Source: CAZYSK01 sp964649415
Lineage (GTDB): Bacteria; Chloroflexota; Anaerolineae; B4-G1
Length of the DNA stretch: 27,630 bases
Direction: 5' to 3'
NCBI GenBank assembly: GCA_964649415.1
Contig: CAZYSK010000080.1
Coordinates: 1 to 27,630, forward strand
Shown here: piece after piece, positions 22,278 to 27,630 of the stretch
How the letters are laid out: the number at the start of each line of letters is the position of its first letter
Numbering within the stretch: position 1 is the stretch's first letter
The notes under the pieces: model-generated
Database searches by the model: none
What the model saw: the letters and a program-made list of their open reading frames with translations, nothing else
Told to the model about the DNA's origin: nothing
Position numbers and translations under genes: made by a program

Positions 22278-24233
22278 TCAGTCGCGTTCTGCGCCGTTTC
22301 CTGCCTCTTGAATCCCGGGCACGACGAAGCTGAAGACGCTGCCCACTCCCGGCCTGCTCTCGACCCAGACGCGCCCGTTGTGCTTCTCGATCACCGACTT
22401 CACGATGGCCAGGCCCAGCCCGGAGCCGGCCAGGCTCAGCGTCTCGTCGGACTCCACCCGGTAGAATCTGTCGAAGACGTAGGGCTGTTGGTCTGGAGGG
22501 ATGCCGATGCCGTTGTCAGCCACGTGGACCACGATGTATCCCTCGTCCTCCACAGCGCCTACGGTGATCCAACCACCTTCTGGCGTGAATTTGATCGCAT
22601 TGTCAAGCAGGTTGTCCACGACCTGGCGCAGACGATAGGGGTTGCCGTGCACCATAGGCAATGTCTCGGGCAGCTCCCACCGCATTTCTTGATCTTTCTC
22701 ATCTGCGCGCGGGCGAAAATTCTCTATCGCTTCTTCGAGCACCTGCCTCAAGTCGCAAGGGATCATCTCCAGGTCGAACCCGGTCTCGAGGCGGTTCACA
22801 TCCAGGAGATTGTTGAGCATTTCGGTGATGGTCTCCATGCTTTGTCCGACGCGCAGCACAAACTCCTGTTGCTGCGTGTTCAATGGTCCCGCTCGAGGAA
22901 GCAACTCGATGTAGCCCTGGACGGTAGTCAGCGGCGTCCGCAGGTCGTGAGAGACCCGGGTGATGAACTCCGATTTCATGCGGTCCAGTTCCTTGAGGCG
23001 TGTGATGTCCTGCATCACCAGTACGTGCCCAATCCCTTCGACGGGGGTCAATTGTGCGTTGAAGGTGCGCCCGTCGTCCAGCAGCACCTCGCTGCGAGCT
23101 GCCTGGCCCGTATCCTGCGCTTCGGTGAACATCGCGTCTATCGTGGGGTGGGGAACAGCTTCCACGACCGGCCGGTTCAACAGGTCGGCCCCGTTCAGCC
23201 CCAGCGTGCGGTGGGCGGCTGCATTGCATAGTAGGACGTTACTCTCCCCATCCACGACGATGATCGCCTCTTGGGCCTCTCGCAAGACGCTCTCCAGCTT
23301 GGCCCGTTCCACCTCGACCCGCTCGAAGAGGCGTGCGTTCTCAATGGCGATGGCCGCGTAGTCGGCGAGCGCTGATAGCAGGAACACGTCTCGCTCCGAG
23401 AAGTCCCGATCTGCCTCGCGGTTGATCGCCCCTAGCACGCCGATCACTCCCCGTTCAGGGACTCGGAGCGGCACATAGAGCAAGGAGTTGACCAGATAGC
23501 CGGTGGTGACTTTCGCGCGCTCTCCGGACATAAGCACGGGCCGGTCCGTCTGGATCGCGCGCCCCGCGATGCTGTCGTCCACCCGCATGCGCAGACTTCG
23601 CGCTACAGCTTCATCCACTCCCTTGGCTGCCCGCAGGTAGAGTTCTCGCCCGTCATCGTCCAGTAGGAGGAGCATGCCCTCTTCGGCATCCGCCAGGTAT
23701 ACCGCCGCCTCCGCCACGCGGTTGAGCACACTGTTCAAGTCCAATAGGGACGTGACCGACCGTCCAATAGCGTAGATGGCATTCAGTTCCTGGAGTTGGC
23801 GCTGAAACCGTTGGTTGGCCTCCGTCAGTTTGTCAGTGAGCCGATCCCTCTCTTCAAGCAGCGATGTGGAGGATAGGATGCGCTGGATGGCGTCAAGCAT
23901 CTCTTCTGGGCCGAAAGGCTTGATCACGTAGTCGCGTGCTCCCAGGCGGAAGGCCCGCACGACCAACTCGGCCGATTCGCGGACTGTCGTGAAGATGACC
24001 GGAATGTCTATGTATTTCTGCTGCATGGCCTCCAGCACTTCGAGGCCGTTCATCTTCGGAAGTTGCATATCCAGGACGATGAGTTCGGGCAGTTCCTGCT
24101 GGGCCAACCGTAGCCCTTCCTCGCCATCCAGAGCCTCGATGGGGCGGTAGCCATTGGGCTCAAGCACCAATTCGGTCAGCAATTGCTGTATCTCAGGGCT
24201 GTCGTCTATGACCAGAACGCGTTCTTGTGCCAC
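22278..24233 (-). CDS. REC-GAF-PAS sensor histidine kinase
   Basis: A 651-aa cytoplasmic hybrid kinase with no membrane segment. Start is GTG 24233 with AGGAG about 6 nt upstream. In order: a receiver (about 4-122) with D55 in LIVLDMQLPK and DYVIKPF; a helical linker; a GAF domain (about 150-305) with SLLYVPLRVPERGVIGVL and ALADYAAIAIENARL; a PAS domain (about 315-415); a HisKA domain with phospho-acceptor H429 in RVSHDLRTPL; and a HATPase with N-box NLLDNAIKFT, G1 DNGIGIPP and G2 GSGLGLAIVKS. An N-terminal receiver suggests it is itself controlled by an upstream kinase. Its REC-GAF half is clearly related to that of the 18345-19892 cyclase regulator. No output response regulator with a DNA-binding domain is nearby. 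A strong terminator follows. Confidence 0.95.
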   Translation of the reverse strand: MAQERVLVIDDSPEIQQLLTELVLEPNGYRPIEALDGEEGLRLAQQELPELIVLDMQLPKMNGLEVLEAMQQKYIDIPVIFTTVRESAELVVRAFRLGARDYVIKPFGPEEMLDAIQRILSSTSLLEERDRLTDKLTEANQRFQRQLQELNAIYAIGRSVTSLLDLNSVLNRVAEAAVYLADAEEGMLLLLDDDGRELYLRAAKGVDEAVARSLRMRVDDSIAGRAIQTDRPVLMSGERAKVTTGYLVNSLLYVPLRVPERGVIGVLGAINREADRDFSERDVFLLSALADYAAIAIENARLFERVEVERAKLESVLREAQEAIIVVDGESNVLLCNAAAHRTLGLNGADLLNRPVVEAVPHPTIDAMFTEAQDTGQAARSEVLLDDGRTFNAQLTPVEGIGHVLVMQDITRLKELDRMKSEFITRVSHDLRTPLTTVQGYIELLPRAGPLNTQQQEFVLRVGQSMETITEMLNNLLDVNRLETGFDLEMIPCDLRQVLEEAIENFRPRADEKDQEMRWELPETLPMVHGNPYRLRQVVDNLLDNAIKFTPEGGWITVGAVEDEGYIVVHVADNGIGIPPDQQPYVFDRFYRVESDETLSLAGSGLGLAIVKSVIEKHNGRVWVESRPGVGSVFSFVVPGIQEAGNGAERD

Positions 24234-24321
24234 TGCTTTCTCCTACTCACTTCGTGTGTCGTATGTCGCGATAGCATATGCTGTAGGGGAACACATACAC
24301 GGGTTCGCGCTGTGGGCGAGT

Positions 24322-24525
24322 CTACATGTCTTGCTCGACTGGCTGACAGGTAACGTGGAGATAGGCGAACTCCCCGCGCGGCGGGATCAAGTCAACGACT
24401 TCGATGACCTCGAACTGTTCGCCGCCCAGTTGTACACGATCACCCACACGCGGCGGGGTCTCCAGGTTGACGATCTCACCCGGGTGTGGCCGGTCAACGA
24501 TGACGTAACTGACTTTGTAGATCAT
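24322..24525 (-). CDS. unrecognised 67-aa protein
   Basis: I do not recognise this small protein. Its sequence alternates hydrophobic and polar residues (YKVSYVIVD, VGDRVQLGGEQFEVIEVVDLIPP, FAYLHVTC), which suggests a compact beta-barrel of SH3-like type; this is inference. The ATG overlaps the stop codon of the cyclic-nucleotide-binding gene as ATGA (24525-24522), with AGGAGA a few bases upstream, so translation is coupled. That overlap makes it likely to be a real gene and a partner of the cNMP-binding protein. The histidine kinase gene starts 88 bases after its stop. Confidence 0.82.
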   Translation of the reverse strand: MIYKVSYVIVDRPHPGEIVNLETPPRVGDRVQLGGEQFEVIEVVDLIPPRGEFAYLHVTCQPVEQDM

Positions 24526-25001
24526 GGGGTGTCTCCTGCCAGCCTGACTTGCAGGTTGCGGTGACGGAGTTTGAAGGACAGGTCGAAGGCAATGTTGCGC
24601 ATCACGATGTAGCCGATGTGATGATCACCATCACAGAGGTCCCAGAAGGCCTGTTGAGGGATGACGTAGACTGTCGTATCGTCATCCGCGCAGCGCACTG
24701 TCGCTGAGCGGACGCCGCGGTCCATCAGTGCCATCTCACCGAACACTTGCCCCTGGCCCAGACGAACCAGGGAACTGAACTGGGGCGGACCCGGCACGTC
24801 GTGTATTGTGTCCCTTGAGACTTCTACCTCGACCATGCCGCTGCAGATGATGTACACCTCGTCCGACGGGTCGCCCTCACGGATGATGACGTCACCGGCG
24901 TTGTAGACGACTTCCTTACCCAGGACAGCGATTCGCTCAGCTTGTTCGGGCGTGAGACCAGAGAACAACTCCGTGCGTCGCAACAGATCGGTCACAGACA
25001 T
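24522..25001 (-). CDS. stand-alone cyclic-nucleotide-binding domain protein
   Basis: A 159-aa cytoplasmic protein that is essentially one cNMP-binding domain. The beta-roll runs from about residue 14 (FSGLTPEQAERIA) to 115. The phosphate-binding cassette is FGEMALMDRGVRSATV (87-102), with E89 for the ribose 2'-OH and R98 for the cyclic phosphate, so it should bind cAMP or cGMP. The C-terminal ~40 residues are helical, and I see no helix-turn-helix, so it is not a CRP-type transcription factor of normal length (~210-230 aa). GGGAG stands about 8 nt before ATG 25001. It probably acts through protein contact, perhaps with the translationally coupled 67-aa product. With two adenylyl cyclase genes within 12 kb it is a natural candidate receptor. 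Confidence 0.92.
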   Translation of the reverse strand: MSVTDLLRRTELFSGLTPEQAERIAVLGKEVVYNAGDVIIREGDPSDEVYIICSGMVEVEVSRDTIHDVPGPPQFSSLVRLGQGQVFGEMALMDRGVRSATVRCADDDTTVYVIPQQAFWDLCDGDHHIGYIVMRNIAFDLSFKLRHRNLQVRLAGDTP

Positions 25002-25096
25002 GGTTCATCTCCCTTCTCGTCTCTTCTCGCCGCTGGCGATACCTGCCGCGTCCGACGTAGACTGCGTTTTGGGTTTCCTCTAGACAGTCTCTTTCC

Positions 25097-25105
25097 ATTG
25101 TACCA
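25097..25105 (-). promoter_or_regulatory. extended -10 element for the cNMP-binding gene
   Basis: On the minus strand TGG precedes TACAAT (25102-25097). The -35 region is poor. It would start transcription near 25090, about 90 nt before ATG 25001, and probably serves the cNMP-67-aa pair and perhaps the kinase. Confidence 0.5.
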
Positions 25106-25133
25106 CAAAAGTGAGGATTTCTGAAATGTTTGG

Positions 25134-25162
25134 TTGGCGTTTTGCTGTCTTTTTGCTACAAT
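25134..25162 (+). promoter_or_regulatory. promoter for the ADP-forming acetyl-CoA synthetase gene
   Basis: TTGGCG (25134-25139), a 17-bp spacer, and TACAAT (25157-25162) with an extended TGC before it. The predicted start near 25169 is 32 nt before ATG 25201. This supports 25201 over the longer open frame that begins at 25111. It is back to back with the leftward promoter at 25097-25105. Confidence 0.7.
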
Positions 25163-25200
25163 CCGTTGTGAGTGGCCTGAGCGTAGCGGGAGGCAAAGCG

Positions 25201-27300
25201 ATGCACGAAATCTTTTATCCTGATAGTGTGGCAGTCATTGGCGTCTCGGAGCGGTCGGACAATCTGGCGGCCAACATTCTTCGCAATATGTTAGGGTTCG
25301 GTTACGCCGGCAGCATGTACGCTGTCGGCCTGAGAGAGGGCCGGGTGCATGGGATTCCTATACGTCCGTCGGTGGGGGCGCTGCCCAGCGGGGTGGATCT
25401 GGCCGTGATTCTGACTCCGGCGGCCACTGTGCCCGATGTGCTGGAGGACTGTGGGAGAAAAGGGATTCGCCACGCGGTGATCGAGTCAGGCGGCTTCTCT
25501 GAATTCTCGGAGGCAGGGCGTGAGTTGGAAGAACGCGTTCGCGCTGTGGCGTGCCGCTGGGGTATCCGTTTCGTGGGGCCGAACTGCATCAGCGTGATCA
25601 ACATGGAAAACGGTCTGTGTCTGCCTTTTGTGCACCTCGATCGCCAGGCTGTCCGGCGCGGCCCGGTCTCAGTGCTCGCGCAGAGCGGGGGTGTGTCAAT
25701 CACTTACTTCCACCTGCTTAGCGAGGCCGGGCTGGGTGTTAACAAGGTGGTCAGCATGGGCAACAAGGGCGACCTGGATGAGGTAGACTACCTGGCCTTC
25801 CTGCTGGACGACCCGGGCACCGAGATTGTGTGCCTTTACCTGGAAAGCATCGAGGATGGTCGCCGGCTGATCGGCCTGGCGGCCTCGTCGCCCAAGCCTA
25901 TCATCGTTCACAAGGCGAACACCGTCCGGTCAAGTGCCGATATTGCCTTCTCGCACACGGCGGCGTTGGCCAACGACGACCGCATCGTTGAAGCGGCCCT
26001 GCGGCAGGCACGGCTCTCTCGCGCTCGCAGTTTCGACGACGCAGTGGCTCTGGCGCAGGGCTTCGCTCTGCCACCGGTGCGCGGCAACAACCTGGTCATT
26101 GTCTCGCGTTCTGGAGGTCACGCGGTGGTGGCTGCCGATGCAGCCGAGGCGAACGGCTTCCGCTTGGTTTCCATCCCGGATGCTTTCCTGTCCAGTGTGC
26201 GGAGCCTGTTCCGCGCCGATGTCATTGCGCCGACGAACCCGCTTGATCTGGGGGCCATCTTCGACTTCGACGTGTACGCGCGTGTCGTGGAGAAGTGTCT
26301 GTATGATCTTAACCCCGATGCGTTGTTGCTGGTGCACACGTATGTCGCTGGTGCTGAGGGTGAGGTGTCACGCCGGCTGGCCCGCCGTACGCACGAGCTG
26401 AGCCGGGAGTTGGAAAAGCCGGTCGCCTTCTGTGCCTTTGCGCAGCAGGGAGAGATCGAGTTGTTGAAACGCGAGACGGACTGTCCGGTTTTCGGCAAGA
26501 TCGAAGCGGCCATGCGTGCGTTGGCTGCGTCGCGTGAAAGATATACCCGGTCGAAGTCGTTGACTCTTGCGCCAACCTACCGGCCACGACGGGCTGGTCA
26601 GTTGCCGGTGGGCCGGGATGGCGCCCTATCGACCGACGCGGCGTTGGCTCTGTGTGCATCCTACGGAATCCCCGTTGCCGAAGGGTCTGTGGCGCGCACT
26701 GTGGAGGACGCGCTGACCGCCGCCGGTGCTTTGGGGTATCCCGTGGCACTCAAGGTGCTTTCGCCTGACGTGAGCCATAAGTCGGATGCGGGCGGAGTGG
26801 CGCTGGATGTCGGGAGCCCTGAGGAACTGGAAGTGGCGTTCCCCACGCTTGTGACGCGCTTGGAAAAGCGCGTCCCTAATGTGCAGGTCGAGGGAGTGCT
26901 GGTGCAGCGCATGCTCAGTGGCGGGCGGGAGATCATTCTGGGTGGTATGCGCGATCCCACTTTTGGGCCGGTAGTCATGTTTGGGCTGGGCGGGATATAC
27001 GCCGAATTGTTTGATGACACTGCGTTTCGTCTGGCTCCCTTGACCCGCGAGGATGCCGTGGAGATGATCGCTGAAGTGCGGGCGCATGCCTGGCTACAGG
27101 GCGTGCGTGGTGAAGGGCCTGCGGATGTGGCAGCGATCGTTGATGCGCTGCGAGGGCTGTCGCGAATGCTGGTCGAGTGCGCGGAGGTGGTCGAGGTCGA
27201 CATCAACCCGCTGCTGGTGTTCGAGCGAGGGGCGGCGGCGGTGGACGCGCGGGTGCTAATGCGTGGAATTGGGCTCCATTTACCCTTGACAGGAAATTGA
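25201..27300 (+). CDS. ADP-forming acetyl-/acyl-CoA synthetase, fused alpha-beta subunits
   Basis: A 699-aa cytoplasmic enzyme that converts acyl-CoA, ADP and phosphate to the acid, CoA and ATP (or the reverse). GGGAGG stands about 8 nt before ATG 25201. Residues 1-460 are the alpha part: a CoA-binding Rossmann domain (SVAVIGVSERSDNLAANILRN), two succinyl-CoA-ligase-like flavodoxin domains (RFVGPNCISVIN, SVLAQSGGVSITY), and phospho-His H252 in IAFSHTAALAND. The beta part (about 480-699) is an ATP-grasp domain with GYPVALKVLSPDVSHKSDAGGVAL, FGPVVMFGLGGIYAELFDD and VVEVDINPLLV. Single-chain forms are common in fermentative Chloroflexota and archaea. This gives ATP by substrate-level phosphorylation. 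Its last codons contain the TTGACA of the first unit of the small-RNA array. Confidence 0.95.
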   Translation: MHEIFYPDSVAVIGVSERSDNLAANILRNMLGFGYAGSMYAVGLREGRVHGIPIRPSVGALPSGVDLAVILTPAATVPDVLEDCGRKGIRHAVIESGGFSEFSEAGRELEERVRAVACRWGIRFVGPNCISVINMENGLCLPFVHLDRQAVRRGPVSVLAQSGGVSITYFHLLSEAGLGVNKVVSMGNKGDLDEVDYLAFLLDDPGTEIVCLYLESIEDGRRLIGLAASSPKPIIVHKANTVRSSADIAFSHTAALANDDRIVEAALRQARLSRARSFDDAVALAQGFALPPVRGNNLVIVSRSGGHAVVAADAAEANGFRLVSIPDAFLSSVRSLFRADVIAPTNPLDLGAIFDFDVYARVVEKCLYDLNPDALLLVHTYVAGAEGEVSRRLARRTHELSRELEKPVAFCAFAQQGEIELLKRETDCPVFGKIEAAMRALAASRERYTRSKSLTLAPTYRPRRAGQLPVGRDGALSTDAALALCASYGIPVAEGSVARTVEDALTAAGALGYPVALKVLSPDVSHKSDAGGVALDVGSPEELEVAFPTLVTRLEKRVPNVQVEGVLVQRMLSGGREIILGGMRDPTFGPVVMFGLGGIYAELFDDTAFRLAPLTREDAVEMIAEVRAHAWLQGVRGEGPADVAAIVDALRGLSRMLVECAEVVEVDINPLLVFERGAAAVDARVLMRGIGLHLPLTGN

Positions 27301-27313
27301 AGTGTGCTATAAT
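27286..27313 (+). promoter_or_regulatory. consensus promoter of small-RNA unit 1
   Basis: A perfect TTGACA (27286-27291), a 16-bp spacer, and a perfect TATAAT (27308-27313) with an extended TGC. The -35 box overlaps the last codons of the synthetase gene. Predicted start near 27320. Confidence 0.9.
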
Positions 27314-27319
27314 ATCGGT

Positions 27320-27446
27320 CGCACGAGAGTTCACCCACTGAGTCAGTGGATGATTGTACAACCGAGACGGATTGGGGCAAGACTCCCGGGGGGATACTCG
27401 CAGGAAGTTGCCTGGCCGGTGCCGAAAGATGGGCAGCGGTTTTCTT
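27320..27446 (+). ncRNA. candidate small non-coding RNA, copy 1 (family not recognised)
   Basis: The transcript would be about 127 nt, from the start expected for the promoter to the T-run. A 5' hairpin CCACTG-AGT-CAGTGG lies at about 27335-27349. A conserved ATTGTACAACCGAGA follows, then GGCAA...TTGCC flanking a conserved ACTCGCAGGAAG, then the terminator stem. The only short open frame (from ATG 27350) is broken in copy 2 by a single-base length difference, which argues for an RNA product. It is not a tRNA, 5S or tmRNA by eye. Confidence 0.7.
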
Positions 27447-27448
27447 GT
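27416..27448 (+). terminator. terminator of small-RNA unit 1
   Basis: CCGGTGCC (27416-27423) pairs with GGCAGCGG (27432-27439), with one internal G-G mismatch and an 8-nt loop, followed by TTTTCTTGT. The same sequence recurs in unit 2. Confidence 0.75.
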
Positions 27449-27453
27449 CTCCC

Positions 27454-27482
27454 TTGACAAAGAAATGAAAGTCTGCTATAAT
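27454..27482 (+). promoter_or_regulatory. consensus promoter of small-RNA unit 2
   Basis: TTGACA (27454-27459), a 17-bp spacer, and TATAAT (27477-27482) with an extended TGC. Predicted start near 27489. Both hexamers are perfect, as in unit 1, although the spacer sequence differs. Confidence 0.9.
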
Positions 27483-27488
27483 ATCCGT

Positions 27489-27616
27489 CGCAAGGGGAAA
27501 TCGCCCACTAAGTCAGTGAGGTGATTGTACAACCGAGATGGATCGAGGCAAGACTCCCGGGAAATACTCGCAGGAAGTTGCCTGGCCGGTGCCGAAAGAT
27601 GGGCAGCGGTTTTCTT
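27489..27616 (+). ncRNA. candidate small non-coding RNA, copy 2
   Basis: About 128 nt. The first hairpin is changed to CACT-AAGTC-AGTG with altered flanks. ATTGTACAACCGAGA and the whole 3' half are kept. Relative to copy 1 there are substitutions and short indels in the 5' half and one base fewer after CCCGGG, which shifts any shared reading frame. Confidence 0.7.
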
Positions 27617-27618
27617 GT
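27586..27618 (+). terminator. terminator of small-RNA unit 2
   Basis: The same mismatched 8-bp stem (27586-27593 with 27602-27609) and TTTTCTTGT as in unit 1, ending just before the third promoter copy. Confidence 0.75.
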
Positions 27619-27620
27619 CT

Positions 27621-27630
27621 CCCTTGACAA
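27621..27630 (+). repeat. start of a third small-RNA unit, cut by the window edge
   Basis: CCCTTGACAA matches the first ten bases of unit 2 and contains the whole -35 box at 27624-27629. Confidence 0.7.

Larger units (their letters stand above)
27283..27450 (+). repeat. tandem ~170-bp small-RNA unit 1
   Basis: The unit runs from CCCTTGACA, inside the acyl-CoA synthetase stop region, to the next CCCTTGACA at 27451, a length of 168 bp. It holds a promoter, a transcript of about 127 nt and a terminator. Bases 27394-27460 are identical to 27564-27630, while the 5' half differs from unit 2 at many positions. Confidence 0.9.
27451..27620 (+). repeat. tandem ~170-bp small-RNA unit 2
   Basis: This second unit is 170 bp long and directly follows unit 1. 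Its 3' end is identical to that of unit 1, including the terminator, and the start of a third unit follows (CCCTTGACAA, 27621-27630). The array therefore continues past the window. Confidence 0.9.

Noticed and set aside
22227..23231. 334-aa + strand open frame opposite the histidine kinase gene
   Set aside because: It covers the terminator and the kinase 3' half and has low-complexity His/Gln-rich shadow character.
27350..27456. Short peptide gene (MIVQPR...) in the first small-RNA unit
   Set aside because: The second copy has one base fewer after CCCGGG and several non-synonymous changes, so the frame is not kept; there is no good ribosome binding site.

Overview
The window is a high-GC bacterial chromosome segment, open at both ends. 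The gene set suggests a member of the Chloroflexota, probably Anaerolineae-like. It includes a fused ADP-forming acyl-CoA synthetase, large cyclase/ATPase/TPR signalling proteins, REC-GAF hybrid regulators, a secreted protein ending in a hydrophobic YMPLITRN-type tail, and secreted proteins with Pro/Thr-rich linkers. This assignment is inferred from gene content and style; no rRNA or tRNA is present to settle it.

Left part (1-5950, all + strand): the 3' part of a 2-oxoacid dehydrogenase E2 gene, which carries an in-frame 21-bp tandem repeat at the window edge. Then come a LyxK-like FGGY sugar kinase, a NagD-type HAD phosphatase, a class II sugar-bisphosphate aldolase, signal peptidase I with its own promoter, and deoxyribose-phosphate aldolase. 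Kinase, phosphatase and aldolase look like a small sugar or polyol catabolic set.

Second part (5975-10163, + strand): an extended -10 promoter, a ~300-nt leader, an unrecognised 174-aa protein built of two similar halves, a REC-CpaE/TadZ-type ATPase, and a secreted zinc metallopeptidase. A textbook terminator closes the unit.

Third part (10193-17989, - strand): a very large two-cyclase-domain/AAA/TPR protein with the architecture of soluble adenylyl cyclase, followed by a secreted C25/caspase-like peptidase candidate with seven hexapeptide repeats. Divergent from them (18345-19892, +) is a REC-GAF-adenylyl cyclase. Clear promoters face away from each other in the 355-bp divergent region.

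Fourth part (19961-25001, - strand): a TPR/membrane/L,D-transpeptidase protein and an N-acetylmuramoyl-L-alanine amidase form a cell-wall pair with a near-consensus promoter placed almost on the start codon. Next are a REC-GAF-PAS-histidine kinase with a strong terminator, a small 67-aa protein, and a stand-alone cyclic-nucleotide-binding protein coupled to it by an ATGA overlap. Two cyclases and one cNMP receptor within 12 kb suggest a local cAMP signalling neighbourhood.

Right end (25134-27630, + strand): an ADP-forming acetyl-CoA synthetase, and then the most unusual element of the window. This is a tandem array of ~170-bp units, each with a near-perfect sigma-70-type promoter, a ~127-nt conserved non-coding transcript and a terminator. 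Two units are complete and a third begins in the last 10 bases. I do not recognise this RNA; it is the best candidate here for an undescribed element.
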